A model generated the notes under the pieces. The model saw only the letters and a list, made by a program, of their open reading frames with translations, did not search any database and was not told the DNA's origin. Below are positions 16,613-25,922 of a stretch of DNA of 35,097 nucleotides, piece after piece (the stretch's first letter is position 1; each line of letters opens with the position of its first letter). Position numbers and translations under genes: made by a program. The stretch is taken from contig JAUNXF010000005.1 of NCBI GenBank assembly GCA_030539935.1, positions 1 through 35,097 of the forward strand, written 5' to 3'. Source of the stretch: Methanobrevibacter sp. (GTDB taxonomy: Archaea; Methanobacteriota; Methanobacteria; Methanobacteriales; Methanobacteriaceae).

Positions 16613-16969
16613 TCATAATCCGAATATGCTTATAAAGAATAATGATTCAATAACAAAATGCAATGCTCTATGAGGTAACCATGGCATGTGTCTAATGACA
16701 ATTGAATGGCTTACATCCAATAGGAAATGTATTAAAGCTGCTAAGAATCCCACTTTAAATGAGAAGAATACGCAAGATATAAAAATAAAGTGGAAACACG
16801 CCTCTAAAGTTTCATGAACAATCCAGGTTTCCATTACAGAATCTAAAGCGCTACTGATGATGCCACCGAATATTATGTAAAAGTCTCTTACATAGTCCCA
16901 TACCAATCTGCTGTGGACCTCATCACTTACAGCAAGTGCAATAGCCACATAAAACCATAATACTTCCAT
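16613..16969 (-). CDS. Small conserved-looking membrane protein, unknown function
   Basis: 118 residues, with three or four hydrophobic segments (about 3-14, 27-40, 55-85 and 100-117). I do not recognise a family. It is notably rich in His and acidic residues near membrane segments: SDEVHSRLVWDYVRDFY, ETWIVHETLEACFHF, HFLLDVSHSIVIRHMPWLPH. These could bind a metal or be catalytic in the membrane. A strong ribosome site, GAGGTGAC, lies five bases before the ATG, which makes it a real gene. It lies upstream of pheT on the same strand with a 97-base gap, so cotranscription is possible. Confidence 0.8.
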   Translation of the reverse strand: MEVLWFYVAIALAVSDEVHSRLVWDYVRDFYIIFGGIISSALDSVMETWIVHETLEACFHFIFISCVFFSFKVGFLAALIHFLLDVSHSIVIRHMPWLPHRALHFVIESLFFISIFGL

Positions 16970-17331
16970 TTTGTCACCTCTTTAAAATTCTTTTTATTCT
17001 CATATAATTTAAGTAGATAAATCTAATCTATATCCTAATTATATACTATTTTAATTTTTGTTAATTATTTATTATATAATTATTGTTTTTAGTATAAGTC
17101 AGATGATCATTTTAAAATTATCTAAAATTTTCATAATTTACAACAATATTTAATTAATACTTTTAATAAATATTAAATTAGAATGTTTTATTTTGAAATA
17201 TTGATTTATTTGAACATATTTAATATGTTTTCCAAAATAGATTAATTAGGTTTAAAATACTGATTATCATGTTTCAATGAATACATTTTTATTTGATTAT
17301 TTTTATTATTCATTCTATTTGGAGGAATATT
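16970..17331. other. Divergent promoter region between the membrane protein gene and valS
   Basis: A 362-base AT-rich stretch with no supported gene. It must contain promoters for both neighbours. GGTTTAAAATACT near 17249 is a possible valS TATA box. GGAGG at 17321-17325 is the valS ribosome site. No strong inverted repeat was noticed. Confidence 0.4.
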
Positions 17332-20094
17332 TTGACAAATAAGGAAATTCCTAAAGATTATGACCATAAGAACGAAGAAAAATGGCAGAAAAAATGGGAA
17401 GATGATGAAGTTTATAAATTTATTGGTGATGGAACAAGGCCAAGATACATTATAGATACTCCACCGCCTTATCCTACTGGATTGCTTCATATGGGCCACA
17501 TCTTAAACTGGGCTTATATGGACTTCAATGCCAGATACAGAAGGGAAAAGGGCATGGATGTATTGTTCCCACAAGGTTGGGATTGTCATGGTCTTCCTAC
17601 AGAAGTTAAAGTGGAAGAGACTCACAACATTAAAAAGAATGATGTTACAAGAGCGGAATTCAGGGATATGTGCACTGAACTCACATCACATAACATTGAA
17701 GTTATGAGAGGTCAGATGCGTTCTGTAGGTTTCTCACAGGATTGGAGCAGGGAATACATTACCATGACTCCACAGTACAGAAAAAGAACCCAATTATCCT
17801 TTTTGAATATGTATGATCAAGGATTGATCTATCAAGGAATTCACCCTGTAAACTGGTGTCCAAGATGTGAAACCGCAATTGCTTTTGCAGAAGTGGAATA
17901 CAGCGACAACACCACATTCTTAAACTATGTGAATTTCCCGCCTGCAGATGTTCCAGAGGATGTGCTTTCTAATGTTGAGGGCAATTCTTATGTAAGATAT
18001 GCTGACTATCCTGAAAAAGCGGATGCAAGTGTCCCTGGTGTATTGATTGCTACCACCCGTCCTGAACTTATGTCTGCTTGTGTGGCAGTTGTTGTTCACC
18101 CTGACGATGAAAGGTACAACTCTCTTTTAGGCAAATATGTTGAAGTGCCTTTATCCGGTCAAAAGGTTAGGATCATTGCTGATGAAGAGGTTGACATGGA
18201 ATATGGTACTGGTGCAGTAATGATTTGTACTTTTGGGGACAAGACTGACGTTGCTTGGGTAAACAAATATGATTTGGATGTTATTGAAGCAATATCCGAA
18301 CAAGGCAGATTAACTGAAGCGGCAGGCAGATACGAAGGTATGGAACTTCAAGATGCCAAAAAGCAAACCATCGAAGACTTGAAGGCTGAAGGTTACTTGA
18401 CCAAGCAGGAGGAAGTTGACCAAAATGTGGGACAATGCTGGAGATGCAAGACCCCTATTGAAATTTTGGTTAAGAAGCAATGGTTTGTAGCTGTTACCAA
18501 ATTGATTGATGAAACTAAAAAGGCTTCAAACGAAATGCGCTGGGTTCCAGAACATATGGAAAGCCGTTTATTGAATTGGGCAGATTCCATGGAATGGGAT
18601 TGGTGCATTTCAAGGCAAAGATTATTTGCAACCCCTATTCCTGTATGGTATTGTAAGGACTGCGGTAAGGTAATCTTGCCAAAAGAGGAGCAATTGCCAA
18701 TAGACCCTACCGTTGATAAGCCACTTGAACCTTGTGAATGTGGCTGCAATGAGTTTATCCCAGAGGAGGATGTATTGGATACCTGGATGGACAGTTCCAT
18801 TTCACCATTGTCTGTTGCAGACTGGCCAAATCCTGGTTGGGAAGAGATTTTCCCATCAAGCATTCGTCCACAAGGACACGATATCATTAGGACTTGGGCA
18901 TTTTATACAACTCTCCGCTGTTTGGCTCTCACTGGCCAAAAGCCATTTGATGACATTGTAATCAATGGTATGGTATTTGGTGAAGATGGATATAAGATGA
19001 GTAAATCCCGTGGAAATGTAACCGGTCCTGAAGAGGTCATTGCTGAATATGGTGCAGATCCTTTAAGGTTATGGGCTGCAAACAGTGTTCCTGGTTCTGA
19101 TGTTGCATTTGATTGGAAAAACATCAAGCATGGCTATAAGTTCATTAGAAAATTCTGGAATGCATTCAGATTCATCAGCATGCACATCTTCGATGAAGAG
19201 TCTGAAAATGCTTTAAATGGTGATGTTGAAGTTATTAAAGCTAACTTAAGCCCTATGGACACTTGGATATTTGCAAAGCTCAATAAGGTCAATAAGATTG
19301 TAGATGATGCATTTTATGATTATAACTACAGCATTGCAGTAAATACAATTGAACAGTTTGTATGGCATGACTTCTGTGATGAGTACATTGAAGCCGTAAA
19401 ATATAGGTTATACAATGATGACATTAGTGAGGAGTCAAGAATTGCTGCTAAATACACTCTTAGAACTGTAATTGAAGACACCTTAAAATTGCTTGCTCCA
19501 ATTGCACCGTTCTTTGCGGAAGAGGTTTACCAATACTTTGGCCATGAAGGCAGCATTCACAATGAGCTTTGGCCTGAAATCGACCCTAACTTAGATTCCA
19601 CTCAAGTAGAGGAAGATGGTGACCTTGCTATTGAATTGATTGGTGAGGTAAGAAGATTCAAATCAGCTTCCAAAATCCCATTGAATGCAAGTGTGGCTAA
19701 TGTCAATGTTTATGTGAATGAAAAGACTCAAGACTTGAAGGATGTATTTGAGCATTACAGTGATGACATTAAGGGAACCTTGAAGATAGAGGATTTCCAA
19801 ATATTGGAAGGCAAGCCAGAAGTGCATGAGAAGGTCATTGAGATTGAGCCGGACATGAGTAAGATTGGACCAACCTTTAAGAAGAATGCAGGTCAGGTAA
19901 TAGGCTTCATAAAATCAACCGATCCTAATGAAATAGCTAAGCAATTAGAGGAAAATGGTGAAATAGCCATTGCTGATGGTGTAATCACTGAAGATTTCCT
20001 AAAGATGAAAAAGGAAATTGTAGGTGCAAGCGGCAAGAAGGTTGACATTTTACAGTCTGAAAAACTTGGAATCATTGTAGAAGTAGTCAGATAA
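17332..20094 (+). CDS. valS: Valine-tRNA ligase
   Basis: Read from TTG 17332 the product is 920 residues. This start is chosen because GGAGG at 17321-17325 has the right spacing; an in-frame TTG 13 codons earlier has no such signal and adds a hydrophobic run. Class I motifs are HMGH at 53-56 (after PYPTGLL) and KMSKS at 555-559. The editing domain contains [19 protein letters not shown]. Cys pairs typical of archaeal ValS are present: [26 protein letters not shown] and [20 protein letters not shown] also fits. The enzyme charges tRNA-Val in the cytoplasm. A strong hairpin terminator follows. Confidence 0.96.
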   Translation: MTNKEIPKDYDHKNEEKWQKKWEDDEVYKFIGDGTRPRYIIDTPPPYPTGLLHMGHILNWAYMDFNARYRREKGMDVLFPQGWDCHGLPTEVKVEETHNIKKNDVTRAEFRDMCTELTSHNIEVMRGQMRSVGFSQDWSREYITMTPQYRKRTQLSFLNMYDQGLIYQGIHPVNWCPRCETAIAFAEVEYSDNTTFLNYVNFPPADVPEDVLSNVEGNSYVRYADYPEKADASVPGVLIATTRPELMSACVAVVVHPDDERYNSLLGKYVEVPLSGQKVRIIADEEVDMEYGTGAVMICTFGDKTDVAWVNKYDLDVIEAISEQGRLTEAAGRYEGMELQDAKKQTIEDLKAEGYLTKQEEVDQNVGQCWRCKTPIEILVKKQWFVAVTKLIDETKKASNEMRWVPEHMESRLLNWADSMEWDWCISRQRLFATPIPVWYCKDCGKVILPKEEQLPIDPTVDKPLEPCECGCNEFIPEEDVLDTWMDSSISPLSVADWPNPGWEEIFPSSIRPQGHDIIRTWAFYTTLRCLALTGQKPFDDIVINGMVFGEDGYKMSKSRGNVTGPEEVIAEYGADPLRLWAANSVPGSDVAFDWKNIKHGYKFIRKFWNAFRFISMHIFDEESENALNGDVEVIKANLSPMDTWIFAKLNKVNKIVDDAFYDYNYSIAVNTIEQFVWHDFCDEYIEAVKYRLYNDDISEESRIAAKYTLRTVIEDTLKLLAPIAPFFAEEVYQYFGHEGSIHNELWPEIDPNLDSTQVEEDGDLAIELIGEVRRFKSASKIPLNASVANVNVYVNEKTQDLKDVFEHYSDDIKGTLKIEDFQILEGKPEVHEKVIEIEPDMSKIGPTFKKNAGQVIGFIKSTDPNEIAKQLEENGEIAIADGVITEDFLKMKKEIVGASGKKVDILQSEKLGIIVEVVR

Positions 20095-20433
20095 GTTAAT
20101 CATGACTATTCAAATTTTAATTTCATGAAAAGTTTAATCTTTTCATGTAAATCTTTTTTTTTTTAGTTTGTTTTTTTTTACTTTTTTAAATTGTTATTAT
20201 TCTTTTTTTTTTAAAATATTTTTTATCTTTTTTTAAATCTCCAATTCTTTTTTTAAAAAATATTATATGCCATTATTTTAAATATTATATATGATATTGA
20301 GGTATTTCATTGAATATCTCTCAAATATAAAAAAACTTTTATAATGTTTATTAATTCAATAAGCTATTTAGCAATGGGTATTGCTTTGGCTTTTTATTTT
20401 TTTTTTTTTAATCTATTGACTTTTGGTGATCTT
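20095..20433. other. Intergenic region with valS terminator and MATE gene promoter
   Basis: No gene is supported. The left part holds the valS terminator and further long T runs. TTATATATGATATTG near 20285 and ATAAAAAAACTTTTATAATG near 20328-20346 give TATA-like candidates for the transporter gene. A run of thirteen T (20397-20409) lies inside the open frame upstream of the chosen start and looks non-coding. Confidence 0.4.
20124..20147 (+). terminator. valS transcription terminator
   Basis: A perfect 9-bp stem, CATGAAAAG / CTTTTCATG, with a 6-base loop starts 30 bases after the valS stop. It is followed within five bases by an oligo-T tract of ten T. Confidence 0.75.
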
Positions 20434-21840
20434 TTGTCTCAAGCTAATGAAGAAATTATTGATGATAATGGTATGGAAACCACTGAGGACATTGACTTAA
20501 TAGTCAATCATCCTAAAAAGGCAATAAACAAATTGGTATTGCCGATTATTTTCAGCAATCTCTTCATGGTCTTGAACAATATCATTGACGGCATATGGGT
20601 TGCAGGATTAGGCTCTGACTCATTGGCGGCTGTTGGCTTTGTTACCCCTATTTTCCTGTGCATGGTTGGATTTGCAAATGGTTTGGGAGCAGGAGCAAAC
20701 AGCTTGATTTCAAGATGCATAGGCGCTGAAAGATATGAAAGTGCAGGCAACAGCGCAATTCATGCCATGATGCTAAGCATCATAACAACAGTTGTCTTAA
20801 CAGCAATTCTTTTATTATCATTAAGGTCAATATTCATTTCAATGGGTGCAGCATCAATCATCGACGAAACATTGGATTATGGTTATATTCTTCTTGCAGG
20901 AATCTTTTCCCTGTTTTTGCCTGCTATGATGGCTGCAATATTTCGTTCTCAGGGAGAGATTAAAAGGGCTTCATATCCATTGATTCTAAATGCAATCATA
21001 AATATGATTCTAGACCCTATCTTTATTTATGTATTTGGATGGGGTGTGAAGGGTGCTGCCTTTGCTACAGTCATTGCAGGAACATCTGCTCTCATTCCAA
21101 TGGGCTATTGGATGTTTGTTAAAAGGGACAGCTTCCTTGAAATCAGGATGAAGGAATATAAGACAAATCTAAAGATCTATAGGGACATCCTAGTTGTTGG
21201 AATTCCTGCCAGCCTTGAGCAGATCATTCTTTCATCAGTTGCAATCCTAATGAATTATTGGCTAAGCCTGCTTTCAGGTACAATAGCGGTGGCGGCATAT
21301 ACTGCAACATGGAGACTGATATCTCTCGGAATACCCCCGGTCATTGCAATAGGTGTGGCAGCATTGACAGTTGGTGGGGCGGCTTATGGTGCTAAAAACT
21401 TAAGGAACTTTAAAACTGCACTGAATTACAGTCTTAAATTAGGGTTGATTTCATCAATTCTCATCTGCATATTCTTCTTTGTCTTTGCAGAACCGTTGTC
21501 ATTCATATTCTCATATTCAGCAGACGGTTCCATTCTGGCTTCTAGAGTGGTTGAGGCATTGCGCATTTTATGTTTCTTTATCTTATTCATGCCACTTGGA
21601 TCCATTGCAGGAAGCCTATTCCAATCTATGGGAAAGGGAACAATTTCCTTATTCTTGACATTTTTAAGGGCAGTAATTTTGGAAATCCTTTTTGTGGTGA
21701 TTTTTGCATTTGTTTTCGAATTGGCTGATATCGGAATCTATGCTGGTCTGGTATGTGGAATGGCTGTCGGTTCATTTATTTCTTATGGATTCATTCTTTA
21801 TTATCTTAAGAAGCATGAAGATTATTTTGAAATTAAATGA
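20434..21840 (+). CDS. MATE family multidrug/sodium-type efflux transporter
   Basis: A polytopic membrane protein with about 12 hydrophobic segments. The family signature is clear: LPIIFSNLFMVLNNIIDG, WVAGLGSDSLAAVGF, ANGLGAGANSLISRCIGA, and the second-half repeat VGIPASLEQIILSS. MATE proteins export drugs or metabolites in exchange for Na+ or H+; the substrate is not predictable. TTG 20434 (468 residues) is preferred: GGTGATC at 20425-20431 fits the ribosome signal at the GGAGG-equivalent spacing. It removes a 30-residue front made of AT-rich, poly-T-encoded sequence. ATG 20344 (498 residues) or ATG 20473 remain possible. Single-gene unit. Confidence 0.9.
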   Translation: MSQANEEIIDDNGMETTEDIDLIVNHPKKAINKLVLPIIFSNLFMVLNNIIDGIWVAGLGSDSLAAVGFVTPIFLCMVGFANGLGAGANSLISRCIGAERYESAGNSAIHAMMLSIITTVVLTAILLLSLRSIFISMGAASIIDETLDYGYILLAGIFSLFLPAMMAAIFRSQGEIKRASYPLILNAIINMILDPIFIYVFGWGVKGAAFATVIAGTSALIPMGYWMFVKRDSFLEIRMKEYKTNLKIYRDILVVGIPASLEQIILSSVAILMNYWLSLLSGTIAVAAYTATWRLISLGIPPVIAIGVAALTVGGAAYGAKNLRNFKTALNYSLKLGLISSILICIFFFVFAEPLSFIFSYSADGSILASRVVEALRILCFFILFMPLGSIAGSLFQSMGKGTISLFLTFLRAVILEILFVVIFAFVFELADIGIYAGLVCGMAVGSFISYGFILYYLKKHEDYFEIK

Positions 21841-21872
21841 TTTTCTCTTTTTTTCTCTCTTTATCAATCCTC

Positions 21873-22483
21873 TTATCTATTTTTATTTAATTCAGCGCCA
21901 ATCTCAAATGCATTTTTCAAATCTTCATCAAATTCTTCCATTTTTTCTATAATTTGGGAATCAGTTTTTCTTTGACTTTTTAAACATTTATATGATACAT
22001 AAACTTTTACCTCTCCATTTAACATCTTAAATAAATCTTCTGTTGATTTAAGATAAGGGAGGACATTCTTTTTTAAAATGTTCTTTTGGAGAAATGACAC
22101 TATAAAAAATTCCAACATTTACCTTTCCTTTATAATAATAGTTTCTATCATATGAAACAATGCTGTATATAAGTCTTTCAACCAATGCCCTATAATGGCT
22201 TGTCGGTTCATTAAAGAATTCTGAGAACCTATTAAAAGGGTGTCTGCATTTAAGATCTTTTCAATGATTGGTGACAATTCATCTCTCCAATAGCATTTGA
22301 AACTTTCCTTATTTTTCCTTTTTCAGATTGAACAAAGCATGCAACCTCTCACATCTAATTTATATAAGTCAAAATATTCAACTGCACTGCCAACGGATTC
22401 GGTGCCCTCTCCTGCGGATTTCAGAAGTCTCCCTATTTTTCCTGTTTCATTTTAGGGTCTGCATTAATTACAATAGTCTTCAT
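21873..22483 (-). pseudogene. Decayed flavodoxin / iron-sulfur flavoprotein-like reductase gene
   Basis: Reading the minus strand from ATG 22483 gives MKTIVINADPKMK, a frame change near 22445, then GKIGRLLKSAGEGTESVG, EYFDLYKLDVRGCMLCSI, a TGA (22323-22325), KRKNKESFKCYWRDELSPII, and ILNADTLLIGS. Another frame change near 22217-22228 leads to FFNEPTSHYRALVERLIYSIV and YYYKGKVNVGIFYS. A third, in an A6 run near 22070-22078, leads to NVLPYLKSTEDLFKML, GEVKVYVSYKCL and DLKNAFEIGAELNK. The pieces line up in order with NADPH-dependent FMN reductase/flavodoxin-fold proteins that carry a CxxC-type cluster motif. The TGA sits where a third Cys is expected. The 81-residue fragment 21873-22118 is its only sizeable open remnant. 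It is not translatable as one protein. Confidence 0.85.
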
Positions 22484-22563
22484 AAATTCGCCACATTGAA
22501 TAAATAATTTAATGTTTGTACAATTGGATATAAATCTATTATCCATTTTCGATTTTTTAGATA

Positions 22564-22610
22564 TTTTTATAAGCAACAATGTTCATAGTATATTATATAA
22601 TTATAGGGGG
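22564..22610 (+). promoter_or_regulatory. Promoter and ribosome site of the ADP-ribosylglycohydrolase gene
   Basis: TTTTTATAAGC (about 22564-22574) is a good TATA-like element about 45 bases before the start. AGGGGG at 22605-22610 is six bases before the ATG at 22617. This element also argues against the upstream in-frame start at 22512, which lies before the TATA box. Confidence 0.55.
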
Positions 22611-22616
22611 TACAAT

Positions 22617-23402
22617 ATGAAAGGAATAATCGGTGCAATTGCCGGAGATATAATTGGATCAACTCATGAGTTCCGTCCAATTAAGACTAAGGAATTTTCT
22701 CTTTTTAATAAACGTTCTAGATTTACAGATGATACAATTATGACACTTGCTGTAGCCAAATGGTTGATTAATGATAAAGACTCTAAAGATGAGCTGGTTG
22801 ATCAGTTGCAATACTTTGGAAATGCATATCCTAATGGTGGCTATGGCAGAATGTTTAAGGAATGGCTATTGGCTGAAAATCCAACTCCTTATGGAAGCTG
22901 GGGAAATGGCTCTGCAATGAGAGTCTCTCCTGTTGCATGGGTTGGAGAGTCCCTTGAGGAGGTTCAAAAGCTTGCCAAGTTGTCTTCTATTGTAACTCAT
23001 GACCATCCAGAAGGTGTTAAAGGGGCATTAGCAACAGCAGATGCAATTTATTTGGCAAGGATTGGCTCATCTAAGGAAGAGATTAAGAATCATGTGGAAA
23101 TCAGGTATGGCTATGATTTAAACAGAACCATTGATGAAATCAGGCCATTCTATAAATTTGATGTTTCCTGTCAAGGAAGTGTTCCTGAATCAATCATTTG
23201 CTTTTTAGAGGCAGAGGACTATGAGGACACAATCAGAAACTGCATTTCATTAGGTGGAGATGCAGATACCATGGCTGCCATTGCAGGAGGAATTGCAGCC
23301 GCATATTGGGAAGTTCCCAGGGAAATCCAATATAAGGCAATAGAAAGATTGGATTATGAACTTTTAAATGTCTTAATAGAATTTGAGGATAATTTCCTAT
23401 AG
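22617..23402 (+). CDS. ADP-ribosylglycohydrolase family protein
   Basis: 261 residues from ATG 22617. The upstream open frame is rejected because MKGIIGAIAGDIIGS is the normal N-terminus of the family. Magnesium-binding signatures are visible: T37-D38-D39 in RFTDDTIM, and GGDADTMAAIAGGIAAAYW from about residue 213. The family (DraG/ARH type) removes ADP-ribose from proteins or other acceptors. The target here is unknown; no dinitrogenase reductase genes are near. A DUF1810 gene starts 57 bases downstream and is probably cotranscribed. Confidence 0.93.
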   Translation: MKGIIGAIAGDIIGSTHEFRPIKTKEFSLFNKRSRFTDDTIMTLAVAKWLINDKDSKDELVDQLQYFGNAYPNGGYGRMFKEWLLAENPTPYGSWGNGSAMRVSPVAWVGESLEEVQKLAKLSSIVTHDHPEGVKGALATADAIYLARIGSSKEEIKNHVEIRYGYDLNRTIDEIRPFYKFDVSCQGSVPESIICFLEAEDYEDTIRNCISLGGDADTMAAIAGGIAAAYWEVPREIQYKAIERLDYELLNVLIEFEDNFL

Positions 23403-23459
23403 ATTCTTATTCTTCATTTTTTCTATTTTCAAATGATTTTTATAAATTAGATGATTATT

Positions 23460-23867
23460 ATGGGTATTGAACGATTTATTGAAAAACAGAAGGAAAAGTA
23501 CGATTTAGCTTTCAATGAAATAAGAAATGGAAAAAAGACCAAACACTATATGTGGTATATATTCCCTCAAATCAAAGGTTTAGGAAATAGCTACACTTCT
23601 GAATATTATGGTATTGAAGATTTGAAAGAAGCAAGGGAATATATGGAAAATGAGTATTTAAGGGATAATCTAGTGAACATCTCCTCTGAATTATTAAAAT
23701 TGGAAACTGCGAATCCCCTTGAAATATTCAATCATATAGATAGTAAGAAATTAAGAAGTTCCATGACCTTATTTGAATTGGTCAGTGATGATGAAGTGTT
23801 CTCCCAAGTCTTGGAAAAGTATTTTGATGGGCAAAGGGATGAAAAAACTTTAAATTTAGTTAAATGA
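23460..23867 (+). CDS. DUF1810 family protein
   Basis: 135 residues. The family is recognised from IERFIEKQKEKYDLAFNEI, the strongly conserved-looking KTKHYMWYIFPQIKGLG, and the C-terminal DSKKLRSSMTLFELV. The biochemical function is not established to my knowledge. ATG 23460 is preferred over the ATG at 23451: GATGAT at 23449-23454 resembles the GGTGAT-type ribosome site used by neighbours, and MGIERF matches the usual N-terminus. It follows the ADP-ribosylglycohydrolase gene closely, which hints at a link to ADP-ribose or NAD chemistry (inference). Confidence 0.85.
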   Translation: MGIERFIEKQKEKYDLAFNEIRNGKKTKHYMWYIFPQIKGLGNSYTSEYYGIEDLKEAREYMENEYLRDNLVNISSELLKLETANPLEIFNHIDSKKLRSSMTLFELVSDDEVFSQVLEKYFDGQRDEKTLNLVK

Positions 23868-24060
23868 TATGATTTAATTTTTTATCAAGTAACATTTATT
23901 AAAATTGATTTATCAGATATGTTTATTTTAATCAGAAATTTATTTTAATTAGATAAATTTATTATAATCTTAAATCTAATATAGATATATAAGTAAAAAT
24001 TTATTTATAAAAATTTTTTGATATTAATTTTTCTTTAATAAGTCTAAAAAGGTGCTTATC

Positions 24061-25680
24061 ATGCAAAGAAAAACACTGTCACGTTTCGATGAGATTATAA
24101 AAACTTTTAGGAAATATGATATCGATAAGGTTTTAGGTCAAACCACCCGTAATAAGATAAGCCCACTTAGAAGTGATGCAGACAATAAGGAATTATTAAA
24201 GGAAGACTTCCCAGAAAGGTTAAGGCTGATGTTCCAGGAACTTGGAACTACCTTCATCAAGTTTGGTCAACTGTTAAGCTCAAGACCGGATTTAGTTGGG
24301 GAAAGAATTAGTGAAGAGCTTGCACAATTGCATGATGACAATCCTTCTATAAGCTATGAGGCAATCAAAGAGATCATTGAAACAGAGCTTGGAGGAAAAA
24401 TAGAAGACCATTTTGCTGAATTTTCACAGACTGCGCTTGCTACCGCATCCATTGCTCAAGTCCATGAGGCTAAATTGCATAGCGGTGAAAGGGTAGCGGT
24501 CAAAGTTCAGAAAACTGATGTTCAAGAAATTGTTGAAACTGATTTGTCCATTATGAGATTCATAGCAAATGAGTCTGAAAGATTCAACACTGGCTTTAGG
24601 CATCTAAATCTTCCAGCTGTCGTTCATGAGTTTGAAAGGTCCATCCATAAGGAGATGGATTTTGACAATGAATTGATGAACATTAGGCATTTAAACGATA
24701 ATTTCAAGTATAATGATAAGATAATCGTTCCTGTCATATATCCTGATTATTCAACTGAAAGGGTATTGACCATGGAATATGTCGATGGAATTAAATTGTC
24801 TGAAGTCATTGCTGGAGATGACCCAAAATACAATAAGATACTTATTGCAGATAGGATAGTTCGTTCTTACTTTAAACAGATTTTCCTTGATGGATTTTTC
24901 CATGCAGACCCTCATCCAGGAAATATCTTTGTTACAGATGACAATGCGATATGCTTCATTGATTTTGGAATGATGGGGGCTCTAGATGAAGATTTCAGGC
25001 AAAACTTGGCTGAATTGATGATCTATTTCTCTGACCGTAATATTGATGGCTTGATCAATCAGCTTATCTATATGGATATTTTGAATGAGAAAACAGACAT
25101 CAGCATTTTGAAAAGTGACCTCAATGACTTGTTTGCAAAGTATTATGGTGTAGAGCTTAGTCGTTTTAACGGTATCATTGAAGACCTTCTATTCTTGATG
25201 CAAAAGTATGATGTAAGATTGCCAAATGAGTTTGTACTAATGGCAAGAGGATTGTCAATGGTCGAAAACACTGGATTACGTTTGGATCCGGATATTGATG
25301 TTGTGGCTCTCCTTAAGCCTTTTGCCCGAAAGCTTATGGTTCAAAGGTATAATCCTAAGAAAATGGCACATAATGCTAAAAACAGCTTCTTTGCCTTTGA
25401 GCATATGATGAGAGCATTGCCAAGCCTCATTTCAAAAACATTCTATAAGATTGATGAAGGGGAAATAACCGTAAACATACAAGTTAATCAAATTAGTGAG
25501 ATTACAAACCAAATTTCCCTTGCAATTATCATTGCAGCGCTTTTGGTTGGTTCTTCCTTGGTTATGCTGATTGATGTGGGACCAACACTTTTTGATATGC
25601 CTTTGCTTGGTTTTGTAGGATTTTCAATAAGTTTGGTACTTGGTGTATTCACTGTTTTAAGATATTTCATTGACTTTTAA
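24061..25680 (+). CDS. UbiB/AarF/ABC1 atypical kinase-like protein
   Basis: 539 residues with all hallmarks of the UbiB family: K67-F-G-Q followed by LLSSRPD, the Ala-rich nucleotide loop ATASIAQVHEA, AVKVQK, the invariant-type EMDFDNE, H281-ADPHPGN with D283 and N288, and D301-F-G. Two hydrophobic segments at the C-terminus (around 484-506 and 514-535) anchor it in the membrane. In bacteria and mitochondria the family supports ubiquinone synthesis through an ATPase activity. A methanogen has no ubiquinone, so an isoprenoid-lipid role is a guess. ATG 24061 is chosen because GGTG at 24051-24054 has correct spacing; the in-frame GTG at 24052 is part of that site. Single-gene unit. Confidence 0.94.
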   Translation: MQRKTLSRFDEIIKTFRKYDIDKVLGQTTRNKISPLRSDADNKELLKEDFPERLRLMFQELGTTFIKFGQLLSSRPDLVGERISEELAQLHDDNPSISYEAIKEIIETELGGKIEDHFAEFSQTALATASIAQVHEAKLHSGERVAVKVQKTDVQEIVETDLSIMRFIANESERFNTGFRHLNLPAVVHEFERSIHKEMDFDNELMNIRHLNDNFKYNDKIIVPVIYPDYSTERVLTMEYVDGIKLSEVIAGDDPKYNKILIADRIVRSYFKQIFLDGFFHADPHPGNIFVTDDNAICFIDFGMMGALDEDFRQNLAELMIYFSDRNIDGLINQLIYMDILNEKTDISILKSDLNDLFAKYYGVELSRFNGIIEDLLFLMQKYDVRLPNEFVLMARGLSMVENTGLRLDPDIDVVALLKPFARKLMVQRYNPKKMAHNAKNSFFAFEHMMRALPSLISKTFYKIDEGEITVNIQVNQISEITNQISLAIIIAALLVGSSLVMLIDVGPTLFDMPLLGFVGFSISLVLGVFTVLRYFIDF

Positions 25681-25882
25681 CTTTTTCATATTTGGAAATC
25701 TATCTTAAAATTCTCTTATCTTTTTTCATTTTTTTATTTTTTCACTATTTTTTTCATTTTACGTTTTTTCATTTTTTTCAATCTATGTCTTTAGCATTTT
25801 CACTATTTTTATCTAATTTTAAAAAAGTTTAATTATAATCTAATTCATATAATATTTTAATAAGAAGTATTTAGTCATATAT

Positions 25883-25907
25883 GATTAATATTATAGGAAA
25901 ATTAATC
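25883..25907. promoter_or_regulatory. Inverted repeat in the aroA leader
   Basis: GATTAAT (25883-25889) and ATTAATC (25901-25907) form a 7-bp inverted repeat with an 11-base centre, ending 15 bases before the aroA ATG. It could be an operator or chance in AT-rich DNA. Confidence 0.3.
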
Positions 25908-25922
25908 AAGGGATTGTAATAA

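Noticed and set aside
17293-17331. Longer valS start at TTG 17293
   Set aside because: The ribosome site GGAGG lies inside this stretch and serves TTG 17332.
18393-18887. 164-codon minus-strand frame within valS
   Set aside because: It mirrors a strongly conserved part of ValS and shows no recognisable protein.
20344-20433. 30-residue N-terminal extension of the MATE transporter
   Set aside because: It is encoded by thirteen T in a row and AT-rich DNA typical of a leader, and a better ribosome site lies before TTG 20434.
22323-22325. TGA read as selenocysteine in the flavodoxin-family gene
   Set aside because: The TGA is at a likely Cys position, but several frame changes elsewhere show the gene is dead.
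22512-22616. Longer start of the ADP-ribosylglycohydrolase
   Set aside because: The segment contains the TATA-like box and ribosome site, and the family N-terminus starts at MKGIIGA.
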